From Desmodesmus armatus (Eukaryota > Chlorophyta > Chlorophyceae > Sphaeropleales > Scenedesmaceae): a stretch of DNA of 64,000 nt. Within the stretch, counting starts at the first letter, position 1. The number at the start of each line of letters is the position of its first letter. The position numbers and the translations under genes were made by a program. This document shows, one piece after another, positions 1 to 13,900 of this stretch. The stretch spans positions 186,001 through 250,000 of the forward strand of contig VIIQ02000086.1 of assembly GCA_007449985.2 (NCBI GenBank). The letters are read 5' to 3'. Under the pieces are notes generated by a model. The model did not search any database, was not told the DNA's origin, and saw nothing but the letters and a program-made list of their open reading frames with translations.

Positions 1-64
1 CAAATGCTGTACATGCCTGTCATGTGAGAAAGTTTATGTGTGTGCCGCTGCCACTGTTGTGCAG

Positions 65-348
65 GCATGGCAAAGCCCGAGGAGGTGCAGGACAATGTGC
101 GGACCATCCTAGACATGGTTGGGGGCATGCAGGGTGTGCTGGACCTGGCTCCTGCAGGAGACAGTAATGACACCGACCAGGGTATGGAACAGGCACATAA
201 CACCAACAGCAACCCAGCACACCACAAGCAAGCAGCCCAGTCCGGCTTGTCACAGAAAGAGCGGGAACTGTTGGCCAACGTGAGGGAGGTGCTGCAGCCT
301 GTGCGGGATGTTACCTGGCCAGTGGGCTTGACGGACAACAGGAAGTGA
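65..348 (+). CDS. 3'-terminal exon of an unrecognised protein (partial gene)
   Basis: An open frame follows a good acceptor (TTGTGCAG ending at 64) and runs to TGA at 346-348. It is entered in phase 1 and encodes about 93 residues beginning MAKPEEVQDNVRTILDMVGG and ending in a charged, helix-prone segment (LSQKERELLANVREVL). No domain is recognised. The middle is Asn/Gln/His rich and looks disordered. The terminal GGAAGTGAGC could instead be a 5' splice site (GTGAGC at 345), so the end may be a donor rather than the stop. A TGTAA signal at 697-701 fits a 3' UTR of about 350 nt. The rest of the gene lies left of the window. I infer that the exon is real from the splice site, the open frame and the downstream polyadenylation signal; the function is unknown. 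Confidence 0.4.
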
Positions 349-1951
349 GCAGTGCAGCTTGTGATCATGGGGGCTGATACAGGCAAACACTGGTGTTTGT
401 GGGAACCACCTAATAGCAAGTAGTTTGAGAGCACCCGGCATCTGCACCACATATTTGCGGGCTCTTTGTGTTATCTTGCCCGGCAATGGTTGTGTTGGTG
501 TTTGCGCGTCTGGAGCTACGCAGGCTGGTTAGCTTGTGGTGCCAGTCACCTACTGTATGTCGCTCGGCCAGCTGTGCATGGTGAGGTGTGCACCTGAGTA
601 CTAGTGTGATCGTGGCAGCGCCCCTCACTGCCATATGGTGCAAGTAGGCTGGGCACCTGCGCACGCAAGCTGTATGTGCCTTGCGCCACACGTGTTTGTA
701 ACAATGAAACATGCAGTCAACAGCCCGGCCGAGTGTGTTGAGAGTGTTTGGCACGCAAGATGATGCTTACAGGTGGTGGTGGACCATCCACACATAGGCA
801 TTCCCTGGTCCAGACATCAAGCGGTGTACATCCAACGAACCAGCACATGCCCGGTGATGTAAACTACAGCTGTGACTTTACATCAGTAGGTGGTGTTGCC
901 TGTACAAGTAAATGCCAGTGCAACCCAAAATGCTGCATTGACAAACAGGCAACACCGCATACAGCATCAACAATATTGTTCTGCCGGACTGTTGACACCA
1001 CTTGCGCAAGACGAATCCAGATCCTCTCGCCCTTCTTGTCAACCAGCACCCACACTCGCCACCATGGCTGTGGATGGCCATTGACCGGCAGCCACACAAG
1101 TGTGCATGCAGCACGCACTGTTGTATGCAGCCACCCCCTCTGGCTCCTGCAGAGCTCTGCCCAGCTATCTAGGGGTTCATAGATGGAGGGCCAACCGACT
1201 GCCTTGCAGTCAACGATAACAACATACCACATTAGCAAAATTGCGAAACAAGCCTGGGTTGAGCTTGGCAACAAAGGTTGCGGCATCAACGCCAGGGCAC
1301 ACTAGCTAGCCCTCTGCTCCTTTCCAACAACCCGACAAGCTCTCATGAAACCAACCAGCAAAGCACACCAACATAGCCAGCAACACCTGCGGACATCCAA
1401 AGGCCCACTATACCTATCCCAAAGGTCAGTGATGGCACTGCAATGTTGCAGCAGTGGCCCCTGCAGAATTGCAGTCTGTCTGCTCACGCAATTGCAGCAT
1501 GCTTCACAGTGACAATACCAGCATAGATAATCAGGCAGCACAAGCCGCCTTCACCAGCAAAAATACCTGCAACCTGCGCTTACACACCTGCGCCCCTTCC
1601 ACCAAGGGCAGATGAAATGCAATGAATTACTGCCAGCACCACTTGCTACACAGTGCTGGGCCGCAGTACATTCATTGACAATATAGACCGCGGCCTGTTG
1701 TAACTGGCGATCCATGACCACACTAGCGAGGTGCTTCAGTGATGTTACGCCTGTCTAGATGCACCAGTTGGTGCTCACCCAGCCGCAGCCCGTTGATGCT
1801 GCACACCAAGGCTGGCAATCATGGCACTAGCCCCCCTGAAGCTGCAGAGAATCAATCGCACGCACCAACCATACCAAACAGCTGCAGGTGCTGTCTCAGC
1901 ACCCAGATGGCTACATGTGCCCAACACAGACTGCAGCTAGCTGTTTGCTGC
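349..1951. other. Convergent intergenic stretch, 3' UTRs
   Basis: No gene is visible. The stretch holds the 3' UTR of the left-edge plus-strand gene (TGTAA at 697-701) and that of the minus-strand channel gene, whose best candidate signal is TTACA at 1580-1584 (TGTAA on the minus strand), about 370 nt beyond its stop. The open frames here lack splice support or similarity to known families. Confidence 0.5.
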
Positions 1952-4900
1952 TCATGCAGCTGCATACGTTGGCATGCCCCAGCCCTCCCAGATCTTCTGC
2001 CATTCTGGGTACCAGCCCCAGCTGTTGTCTTGCAGTGGGGGTGGGATGTAGGCCAGCGCAGGCACGCCGGTTTTCACACGCGGCGCCCTGTTCGCAACGT
2101 CAAGGGGCACGCCATACTCCACGCCCTTGGCATACCGAGCTTGGCAGTACCTGCGCCAGGGAGAACACAACAAGACATACAGTACATAGGTCATTCAGAA
2201 GCTGCTTAGTGCTTGCTGCAGTTCTGTAAACCTGTCCACACGCGTTGCCTGCCAGCACACACACTTGCAGCTGTGGTGCTCCTGTTGGGCAATGTCTGTC
2301 GTGTCCAACAGGACAAAGTAATCGCGAGTAGTCTCACCTGTAGTAGCGCAGGGTGATGGCGGGCATGAAGGCGATAATCAGGAACGCCTGCCAGTAGGCG
2401 CCCCGCACCACCAGCACGCAGAAGGTGAAGAGCTGCCCGATCACCAGACACATCACGATGCGAGAGAACAGGAAGATCCACATCATGCCGCCGCTCTCGT
2501 ACTTGCGCTGGTAGACGTACGACAGGTTGTGCCGCCACGCCAGCCAGGCGAACGCGAACCACACCACGCTGAATGGCAGGAGCAGCGGCGAGACGATCGC
2601 AAACGCTAGGGCGATGAGGTACATGAGCAACATGTGCCCCATCTCAAAGCCGTAGCGCGGTGTGCGGGGTCCGTAGGTCAGGCTCTGATCTCGCTCTGCG
2701 GCAAGAAACAAGTCGAACACATGGGCATTTCAGGGTTTTCACCTAGCAAGACGACAGAATCGGAAGCAGCTGTTATAGTGCGATGCTTCGTCACGCTTGC
2801 GACGCATTTGAACACTCAACAGCATGTGCAGGGGCACTCTATGGTAGCCGGCCTCATGGGGAGTTCCCTGGCAAGACAGCGTATGTGTCACTGACCGGTG
2901 TTGCACGTAGAGCAGCAGAAGCTCGGGCAGCAGCAGTAATGCATCCAGTTCTGCCACACGCCGCCATGCGGAACACACAGCCGCAGCCAGATGAGGAAGA
3001 GCGCCCTCATGGCTATGAACTGCATGAAGAAGTTGCTGCTGTCGGGCAGTGCTGCACCCAGTATGGTGGGCAGCTTCTCAGGGCTCTGGATGATGCTGTT
3101 CACCTGCTGGAAGAACGTGCTGCCAATGGTGCCCTGCAAGCGCAGCGGTGCAAGCATCCTTATGTGACACAACCTGAGTCAGCAAGCCATTGCCTGACCC
3201 TTGCGACTGGGGCTTCACAGAAAGCATATTTTGCTGCGATGCACAGTACCACAAAGCATCACTGGGCTGGGTGGCTGCACTGCACTTCTGGAAGAGCGTG
3301 TTCAGGGTGAACAGGCCACCCACCTGCAGGAACATGTTGTACACATCCCAGTAGAAGAAGATTGCGCCGATGCGGCGCTCCAGTGCACTCAAGCTGAAGC
3401 AGTTACCCTCCATCTGCAAGCACAGCAATGGGGACGCCAAGCTTAGTAAACAAGGTTGTGTATGTGCCTCTGTGTGCCGTCCACAGCGCCGTGCTGACCT
3501 TCTTGTGCTCATGAATACATGTCTCCACCAACGCAAATCCCTTTGATGCATCATGCCGGATGCCAAGGGCTTGACCACCTTCGTCCTCAGTCCGCATGCA
3601 CTGACACCCACAAGAGCATACCCCACCTGTACGATGAGGTACACCAAGCGCGGCATGACCATTGCCAGCCACAGGTTGAGCAGCAGGCTTGGCAGCCAGC
3701 CTGTCATGAACGCCCGGATGAAGGACTGCAGGCTGCTGCCCTGGTCACGGCCAGTGCAGTACCACTCCCAGTAGATGGCCTGCAAACACCAACAACAGCG
3801 CAACCATCAGCGCACGGTGTGCAGTCCCGGTCTCAAAATATACACAGGCACATTGAGTAGGCACCTTACTGCTCAGCAAGTTAGGAGACCAATCTAGGCA
3901 TGGCAGCTACTGGTCCACACAGCAGGAAATGGCTGAACTGTTGCTGTTAGGAACAGCCAGCTACAGTGCTGCTGCTTACGTTGTCCTGGCTGCCGTGCGG
4001 GCAGAAGACATACTCAATCCGGCTGACCGCACTGGTGACCAGGGTGATTGGGAACAGCACCAACAGGATGGTCAGGGGCCAGGTGAAGGCGGTGCGCACG
4101 TCGCGCTCAAAGCCTGACATCCAGACATGCTGCCAGTTCACCTCCTCAGGGCCAGGAGCAGGGTGGACCTGTGGTTGGGTTTGCAAAAAGTATCACCAGC
4201 CAGAGACGTGGCAAAGACATGATGGTGAGAGGAAACAACTCATCCAAAGCTCTGTTCTTCGTGCAGACTACACGTACAAGGCACCGCTAACACAACCTGC
4301 AGCATGCTGCAGGCAACCTGTGCTGATCTTGTGAGGCACTACTAGACACTATGCACCCGGGTCAACACATGCAGCTGTGGCCTTGATGGTGTTGCAAAAG
4401 GAACCAGGGGCAACAGAAGACACCCTTGCCTTGCCCTGGCGCACCTGGAACTGTGTGCTGTCGTGTGCGTGGATGCGCGTGCTTGCCGCCATCATGGCAG
4501 CGCTCTGGGTCTTGAACAGCACAAACCAGCTTGGTGTGAAGGCTGAGGAGAAGGCCTTGCGACGCGCTGCCTCAATCTGCACCTCCAAGCTCAGGATAGT
4601 CTCCTGCAGCAGGACATCACCAGAGGCAAGCTCAAATCACTCTTCACACCCGGCACTAAATGTCACATTATCTTGCAGGGGTGCGGCCAGTATCACCACA
4701 AGCTGAGCTAGGCAACTGGCAAGGCTGCAAGGCTGTACTGCGCAGGTAACATTGATGCTTGTGATTGACAATCAGCCGCACACCAGTCACCGTACCTTAA
4801 CCTCAGGAATGATCTCAACAGTGCTGCCCTCAGGCAAGCAGCAGCAGCTGCTGCCAGGTTGATCTGAGCAGTCCATTGAGGACGAGCAGCAGCTGCAGCC

Positions 4901-7900
4901 CATGGTCTCAGCACAGCAGCCAAACAGCCGCCCACACACGCCCGCGAGCCGCACCGGCTCCCGGCCCGTGCGAAGCTTTTTGAGCTCCGCCCGCTCCAGT
5001 GCAGCAACAGCCTGCTCCCACTGGATCAGCAGCTTGTCCACACCCCTGTGGCTGATCACAGGGATGGCACGGTCAAAGTCTTCCGGAAAGAGGCGGGAAA
5101 ACGTTGCTGACACCACGTCGTACGACTCGCGGGTGCGCAGGTGCTGCAGCTCCTGGCTGTGGTACGCCCACCGCACACGCCTCCAGCCCCGGATCTTTGG
5201 CGGGATAGGGTAAAAGCCATACTGGTTGCGCATCGGTAGGTCCAAGTACATGCCGTCACCATATATGCTTCCCGTGCCCGCTATCTGCTCTTCGATTGCT
5301 GCCGCGACAGCTGCCTCGTTGCTGATGCGGAGCCTGCTATTTGGTGAAACCAGCACAGCGCCTTCGCAGCCTGCTGCGACCGCGGCGTTCAGCTCTGCCT
5401 CCGACGGCAGCGGGCTTGGCACCCTGCTGGTGCCATAGCCCAGGAGAGAAGCACCGCCCAACTGGGCGCGCTGCTCTGCAATACCTCCTGCGGACCAACG
5501 GGTGAAGGACTGCTGCGGCTGTGGGGCGGGGTAAGCCACGATGCCGCCTGTGGTTGCTGCCCTGAACCCTTTGTTGCCGCTGCCCACTTGGCCCAGCGCA
5601 CCCAGCGGGCTGCTGCTGAAGCTGGTAGTGAGCAGGGCTGCATCTGCAGGCAGGCCCCATGGCTGTGGCGCAACGTTCAGGCTCCCTACGCTGGGGTGGG
5701 GCAGCAGCGCAACCGCTGCGTGCCCTGTGCAACTGGGAGTGCCAGACCTACTGGGGCATGACTGTGGGCATGGGGGGATGATGACAGCCAGATGATCTGG
5801 ACTGACCCGCTGCTGCTGTTGCCGGTCAAAGACACGCGCTGACCTGCCTCTACCAGGGACAGGCAGTGGTGGTGTTGGGCCGTGATGTGCCTGCATGGCG
5901 CCAGCACCACCACCACTGGAGCCACCCAAGCGGCCCGTGGGGGGCAGGCTGGCGCTGCTGCTGCCTCCTGCAGATGCGGCTGCAGCTGCTGCCCCACTGC
6001 CGTGCAGAGCCCTGAGGGAGCGACCAGCCCCTGCATGCATCAACACGCCGCTCACAGCCCGGCCCCCGCTGCTGCCCTGGCTCGTCAAGCTGAGCCCCGT
6101 GAGGCGAGGGCTGATGCCACCACCAGCAGCAGTAGCTGATGCTGCACGAGGAGACTCAGGCGGGTAGGGCCTGTCAAAGTGCACCACACCCGATCGTGCC
6201 GCAGCATAGCTGCTCTGCTGGCTGGCATGAGACTCAAAGCTGTCCCTCCGGCCGTCCGTGTTGGGTGTGTTGGTGCTGTCGCTGTTGCGGGTAGAGCTGG
6301 CAGCTCGCGTCAACCTAGGGCTGACAGGGGGTGACCGCTGCTGCTGCTGCGTATGCCGCGTGTAGCGTGGCGGCAAGGAGGCCAGCTCTGCTGCTGCCTG
6401 TGCTGCGGGCGTGGGCTGGTCATCAGGTGCCGCCAAGCTGTCAGGGCTGCGCTGCGCCTGCTGGGACTGCTGCTGTGGCGGTGCCAGGATCTCCCCTGAC
6501 ATCTGCTGCGTCAGCAGCGCTAGCCCACCAGCCCTCCTGCTGCCCGGGCTGTTGCTGCTGCTGTTGCGGCCGTCAGCAGCACCCTGCTGTCCTGCCGCTG
6601 CTGTGCCGGCTGCGGCCCCCACTGGTGCTGAGGCATGACCCTCCAGCACTGCTGGCTGCTGGCCCCCTGCCGATGCACCCATTGGAGGAGCCGTCAGGAT
6701 GCAGTTGCTGCTGGCACTGTTGAACAAGTGCAGCGGCAAGTCCCCCGAGTCAACGCCCTGCCCCGTGCCCATCAGCCGTGCCGAGCCCCCCACACGCATC
6801 CGGAGCTGCAGGCGCTGCTGCAGGCTGCTACTGCTGATGAGTGTGGGTGGCAGCCTGTGCTGCATGGGCACTTCACGAGGCTGCCCCAGGGTTGCAGCGG
6901 TCGTCTCAACACGCTCACGCGTGCCACCTGGGGCCCCTGCCTCGCTGCTTAGCTGCAATGACATGGGGGTCTGGGAGCGCGGGGAGGGCTGCTGGCTGTA
7001 AGGTGTCGCAGTTGTGCCTGCCGCAGCACAGGCCCTGCTGGGGGGTACATAATCAGGGTTGCCGACAGTGGCCCCTGCCACAGCCCCCTCACCTCGCGGC
7101 GCCCAATTGGCCCCACTCCTGAAGCTGCTGCATCTGCTGACCAGCCCTGGTGTTTGAACGGCGCTGCACATGCCGCTGGGGGTTGCGCCTGGCATCCGCA
7201 TGTGACTGGCGGTGCAGCCCACTGTCATTGCGGTCATGCGCTGAGACTCCGCCAGCTTCTCCTGGATTTGCTCCTGCGTCCTGAGAATGTGCTCCCGCTT
7301 TTCCTTTATCTGCTTCTGGTTCAGTAAGCCTGCTGCGATGTCCCGAGCCAACTGCAGGCAGGCAAGGCACATGCAGCGTTGTTGACAGGACTGTTGGAAG
7401 CACCTAACTTGACTGCTGTCAAAGCACATGGGCAACGAGCGGATGTTGCATGTCTCAGTAACTTGAGGGTGACTTCATATTGCAGCAGCTGTTGCCAGCA
7501 GGATGGTCCTCACAGTTTGCTGAGTTGATAGCGTGACATCTGGCTCAGGGCTCGTCCATACGTTGCTAGCACCGCTCACCTTCTCCTTCGCCAGCTGTGC
7601 AAACTGCTGATATCGTTGCATCCGCTCTTCAGGGGGCAAGTCAGGAGAATCCAGAAAACAGCTTGTCTGACTGCCCTGACTGACCCTCCCCAGAGCAAAG
7701 GACCCGTTCTCTGCCGCCCCTACCGGTGCCAACCCTGCACACGACGCAATCCCTGCCATGCCTTCGCTGCTTGTCTGACAGCTTGCTAGCTGGCTCTGCC
7801 TCCTGAGAGGCCGCAGCTGTCCCAGTGGGGTGCCGCCCGCCCCTCCCGACGACGGCACTGCAATTGTGAAGGGTGGCTGGTCCAGCGACAGCCTGCTGCT

Positions 7901-10900
7901 CACGCCCTGCTGCTGCAGCCACAGGAGCTGCTGGTCATGCGAGATGGGCAAATGGTTGTCACCTGATGGCCAGCTTTCCGTGTGTAGGTGGGGGTCAGCG
8001 GTGTACCGCCTGTATGCGCCGACACCCCAGGAGCCTGACCGGGGTGCTATGCGGCTGACCTGGCTGCCTAGCCAGCACCAGGCCCTGTCAAGCAGCGACT
8101 GCCGAGTGGTTGCCAACACAGCCCTGCACAAACAAGCAGCACACACGTATCAGACACAGCAATAGTGAACAGTTGATGGTTCTTGCTCTGTCCCTGCAAA
8201 CTTAGCTGGGATTAGTGTGCGCGTACCAGTGTACTCTTTCTGGACACATAGTGGGGCAGTTCAAGCAAGACCGAAGGCAAGCCGCCAGGGTGCCATCAGC
8301 AGCTGCGGATGAACAACATTGCTGCAGTGACAACATGGTGCAAGCATGCCAAGCCCCTAAGTCATGCTGCCTTGGCACTACCACAGCAAGCACCTGCACC
8401 CCACCACTCACTGGTCCATGTCTGGGTAGGGGCAGCACGGCTGGACGTCCGTCACCAGCACAGCGTAGTGCTGCGCGTTGACCGTGACCTGGTACTCCAT
8501 GCCATCAGCCGTCATCTGGTCGATGTTGATGGTCTTCCTGTAGCGCACGCTGGGCTTTGCCAGCAGGGGCTTGTCGGGGCCAACGTCCGCCCATGCCTGC
8601 TGCTCGCTCACCAGGCTGTCACACTTCCTCAGCTGGTCCTTCGGCAGCTCCTTCCACCAGTGATACGCCACCTGCACACATGTACAACAGGCTCAAGGTG
8701 CAGGGCTGATGTATCCCTCTCACTCTCACCAGCGTGTCTCATTACTTGCTGCTGGCTGGTCTCTCTCTGTTATGTCGATGCCATGATAAGCTGTCTGAGT
8801 TCAAAGCCACAGGTGTTGGATGGTTATATATGCCTTACCTGCCGCTGAGTGCCCCGCCGCTCTGCCTCCTCGTTCCCAAAAGGCTGCAGGTCTGCCCCGT
8901 CTCGTATCAGCTGCTGCACTCGCTCCGCGGCGGCTTCAGCCATGCAGCTTCCAGCACCTGCCGCTGCTGCTGCCAGCGCTGCAGGCGTCAGCTCCTGGCC
9001 TGCACCCACAGCGGCACCCGCCACTGCCTGTGCCTGCAGGGCCAGGAAGGACCCTCCCACTGGGGACAACACCCTGCTGGTGGGGTTACTGCCGCTGGGT
9101 TCCCGGCCCCCAACTGCTGCCCTCTGTGCCTGCTGCTGTTGCTGGTGCTGCGTCCAGCTGGCACTCCACAAGGGGGGCATGCCTGTCTGGCTGCCTGGTG
9201 ACGGCTCAGAGGACGAATGCAGCGACGACTGCTGCACTCGCTGCCGCTGCTGCCTGCTGCTATTGCTGTTTGTGCTGGTGCTGCCATTGGCAGAGCCCTG
9301 CAGGGTCCTGCCAAGCCCTTGCTGGGAGCCTTGCAAACAGACCCCTCCCTGCTGCTGCTGTGCCTGGTGCTGCTGCTGGCGAGGAGATGGCTGCTGAGGT
9401 GCTTGCGAGGGCACCATCTGCTGTGCAAACTGCTGCTGTGAGGGTTGCTTGGCGCATGTCAGCTGTGCTGCCTGCTGCTTCAGACCCGCAGCTGCAGCTG
9501 CTGCCCGCTGGCCCCTTTTGATGCTGACCTGCTGGGTGCCGCTGCCTGCAATGGTTGCCGGCCGGCCTGTTACCGTCTCAGCTGCTGCTGCCGCCGCTAC
9601 TGCCGGCCCCCAGGGCTCATCACTGGCTACCAAAGCCACTCCTGCTGCTGCTATGGTGCTGGCAATGCCATCTGAATTGGCAAAGGGGGACCACTTGGCT
9701 GCACCCTGCAGCGCACCCTCTCCTAACAAAGACTGCCTGGATGCTGAGGGGCTGTCCTGAGTCCCGGGATCCAACAGAGACACGTCCATGTGGCTCAGAT
9801 CCGGCAGGTGTTGCTTGCTGAAATCCACAGAGCTCTCATGAGCGTGCGCCCGCCGCTGCTTCCGGTGCCCCTTGCCACCCTGGCTACCCTTGCCAGCTGC
9901 AGGTGCCGCTGCTGCTGACTCCTCCAGGACAGTCACTGCTACATCCTCCTGGCACACAGAGCCCAGCGTTGCCTCCAAGTGCTGCTGCAGCTGCTGTCCG
10001 CTGCCGACAGACGGCAGGGGCCCGTGATCCAGATCACAGCCGGGCTCACCGCTGCGGCTGCTGCTGCCGCTGCTGCTGGCAGCCCTGGCGGCCTCAGCAA
10101 AGGGCCCTTGGAGGCAGACCCCTCCACCCGCACCCCTGGCGTCACCTGCAAGAGATATGTCCCTGCCTCTGCTCATATTTGCGGCACCGCTGCTGTCGCT
10201 GCATTCGCCTTCTGGCATGGGCGACCCCCCTCGGCTGCTGCTTACGCTGCAGCCCTCAATGCCCGGCTGCTGGGGGCTGAGTTGTGCACGATGCAGGTTC
10301 CCACACTGCTGCGTTCATCAATGCTATCCAGGCTCGTGATGCTAGCACGCATGTGGGCTGCACCGTCCCTGGCGGCGTGGTGAGCAACGGGGCAGGACTG
10401 TATACCCCCAGCACCCAAGCTGGCCACCCTACTGGGTGACACGGACGCCACTGTAGGGGTGCCTCCTTCCTCTGCCTGGCTGTTGGCACGGGAGCCTAAC
10501 AGGAGGTTGGTGCCCCCGAGAGGAGCAGTAGCTAGGCCCTGCTGCCCCACACCACCTGCTGCTGTGGCTGCACTGCTGCCTCTACTGAGGGAGGATGGCC
10601 CACAGGCAGCCCCGCTGCTGCTGGAGGGGCCCCCACCTTGCAGGGCCTGCTGCGAGCTGCTGCTGCTGCTGCCATCTGTACTGAGCAGTCCGCTGGTGCT
10701 GCTGACAGCAGCCAGTGCTGCAGCGTATGCTGTGCGGTTGGCAGCAGCACAGGGGCTGAGGTCGGCGCCGCTGGAGCTGCTGTTGCGGGTGCCGTTGCCA
10801 GGTGCCGCCATTGTGCCGCCCCTGCTGCTGGGTCTGCTGGCTGCCCCCAATGACGCATCCAGCCTGTACTCCAAGGAGTCCTCTGTGATCGTGCGCATGT

Positions 10901-13900
10901 GCTTCGGGAATGGAAAGTTAGTTGGGGCGCCGCTGTGGTTGGCAGACTGCAGGCAGTGGCAGGCAGCGGGCACCAGCTGAGGTTGAGAACCTTTCCATCA
11001 AGTGTGGGAGGCAGCAAGCATGCACTGCATGCTCTGCTGTGCCCACCACCTACCAGCAATGCCAAGTACAACTACAGACTGGCCTAGGTTGCCATGCTGA
11101 TTCAATTGTCGCCCTGCGCACACTCAGTATGCACAGCGTGGCCAATAGACGACCGGGAACATAACATGATGACACCCGCGACTCACCTGTGCTGCTGTCA
11201 TGGTTTGCAGTTCATTGATAGTCTGGTATGTGAGCGGAGCCCCACCGCCACCACTGCCTGCTGCAGCTGAGGTGGTAGCGAGCTGTATGCTGGTGCGTGC
11301 ACCACCCCTGCTGCCTTTGCTGCCAGACAGCCTCAGCTTCCTGCTCACTGCATCAAGTGCTGCCAAAGCACCGCCACCGCTGCTTTCACTGCCGCTGCTG
11401 TGGTCTGCCCCGCCCCTGCTGCTGCCGTTTGCAGCGGAACCGCCCTCTGAGCTGCCGACGGCCTGCCCCTGTGCCCCGTTGCTGCTCCCTGACGACCACC
11501 GCTTGCCGCCCCCGCTCAGGATGCCACCAGCATTGGAGCCCCCGACTCCGAACCCGCTGCTGTTGCAGGGCCAGACGCAGGGCCGTCTGATGAGTCCTTG
11601 CTGTTGCGCAACGACCCGTCCATGCCTTCGGAGCCGGCTGTGCTGGTGGTGGGTGCACCTGCTGCTGTCGTCCGATGCGAGCCAACTGCTGCCCAGTTGG
11701 TGAGGGTGATGCGCTGCTCCGACCCCTCCATGCTGCCAGCCGCCGGGCTGTGGTGGACAGACACGTCCCCCGTGTAAGGCCTGTAGCTGTCAGAGCTGCG
11801 GCTGAAGACGTTTGTCCGTGACATGCGCTGTGCAAGACCGGTGGCAATTTCCCGCAACCAGCCCTGCTTGCCATTGAAAGTGGAGGCCCGCTCCATCTGC
11901 GGTGACAAGCACTGCTCAGGCGCTGGGGCCTGCTCTGCACCCCCACCAGACGACTGCAAAAAAAAAACCAAGAAACACAGAAGGCTTCTCAAAAGCTGCA
12001 ATCATGTTGCCATGCTGTGTCATGTACACCTATGTGCACACACATTGCACGGTTCATCCATCCATGCTTGGTGTTCACCTATCGGACACATGGAGTGGAC
12101 ATGCATGTGGTCCAAGTGGATCCTGTAGTTGTGTCTGAAAGTGCTGGGCTGAATTCGCAGTCACATGTCCCAACCCCCAGCACACCTGCTTGCTGCCTGG
12201 TTGGTTGATGTCTGCCAGCATCTTGCGCACTTTCTTGGCGACATACTCAGCATCCGCCTGCTGCGTCAGCTTCACCCAATAGTTGGGGTCATCACCTGAG
12301 GGCAAGCAGCACCACAACTGAAGCTGCTGTGCTGCCTGGCCAAGCCACCACTTCAACACAGCACTGGCTTTCTATCCACATGCCAAAGCCCACACACGCG
12401 GCTAGCAAACCGACATAGTTGTGCAACCCTGTCACGGGGTTCACATGGACACTCACCTTTGGACAAGTAATGTTGCCGCACCAGGACAAAGTCCTTGAAG
12501 TAGCGCGACAGCACCCACATCACCCACAGGTTGTAGCAGATGCATAGGGCAAAATGCAGCCTGCAGTGCATCCACAACAGCACTGTAAGCCTCTCTGGCG
12601 CCCCCAAGCGCAACGGTCGGCCCGACGCTGACGTTGAAATGCACACATGCTGCTGACGCGCTGCTGCTGGTTGCATGCCGGCTGTGCCAACTACACACAC
12701 AGCGTGGGCTGGCCAGCGCGTGCGGACCAGGCAAGTTGACATTCGTTGCCGACACGCACCACATGACATCTGAGCCACGTGGCAGGGCAGCGATGGTCAG
12801 CTGCATCAGCTGACTGCGGTTGAAGCCAGTGGTATCATCCTTGCCCTTGAACTTATAATGTACTGGCAGCACTGCAGCACATCAAGTGTGCAGAGCACAG
12901 GACACAGCAACGGCCATCAGCAACTGCTGCGAGGGTGCTCTGGAATGGCAGCTGTCAGCCAACAGCAACCCTGCTGCTGTCTGACAATTCAACTGCAGCT
13001 GGTCATGCAAGGCCAGCAAGCTGCACGTGTGCAAAGCAGCTGCCTCAGTCAGATTCACCGTCCCTGGCAATACTCTTACAACTGCCAATCAGTTGCTAGG
13101 CTACTTACAGACAGCACATCCCACGAGCGCCAGCGGTGCAAATATCTCCACACCCATCTGCAGTGCCTTGATCATCACCTGCACAGATGTGGCACATGGT
13201 GCAGCATCTGCGTCAGCAGGACCTGCAGGCTGCAACACTGGGTTTCTAGGCTGGCCCCCGTTGCAGTCAGCACATGTCGACGCTGTAAGAAGTCAGCTAA
13301 AGCACTTGTCGCCGGCTAGCGCCTGCTCAGATATCATCCTGCTTCTCTGGGCCCGCTGTCATGCTGCACCCATAACATTGAGAGGCACCCCTTCTGCTGC
13401 AGGAGGTGTCAGCCTTGGCACTGTCCGTTGATGTACTCACCACAGCATCCAGGCCTGAGCTGCGCATGATCTCATCTTCGTTGACATCCCAGGCCATCCA
13501 AAGCCATGCCCTGCAACCAACATGAACAGATGTCCTGTCTTGTGTATGTGCTCTTTGGGTGGGGCTGCTTCTGCTGTCCTGCACCGTTCAATGATCAAGG
13601 TGCCAGCTGACTTCTCCAGCTCCTTGCTAGCTGCATGCATGTTCACTGCAGGCGCCCAGATATCTGCTGAGACCCTGCATGGTATACAGCTGCCACCGCC
13701 TACCAGAGAGAGTAGAACCCCTTTGTTGGCAGGGGCCGTGGTTTGATGGCACAGGAGTTTGACACCTGCACAGAAGGAATATGCAGCCTTAGTTTCTTCA
13801 GCAGTTCCCAATCATGGTCCTGCTGCAGTGACGGAGGCCCTTCCACTGGTGTGTGAGAGTTGCAGTGCCAGCAGGAACACGGGTGTGCTGGACTGACCAA

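Noticed and set aside
3285..3323. Reading the channel exon 3413-3324 on through GGLFTLNTLFQ
   Set aside because: Stopping at the GTGGGT donor joins NMFLQ directly to GTIGSTFFQQ in phase, matching the family; the extension does not fit any acceptor phase well.
3078..3803. 241-codon minus-strand frame read as one protein
   Set aside because: It is four channel exons plus introns read through; splice donors such as GTGGGG at 3626 and GTGGGT at 3323 divide it.
8820..9521. 233-codon plus-strand frame rich in Cys, Leu and Ala
   Set aside because: Antisense shadow of the Gln/Ala-rich channel exon 10198-8839; CTG triplets opposite CAG create the open frame.
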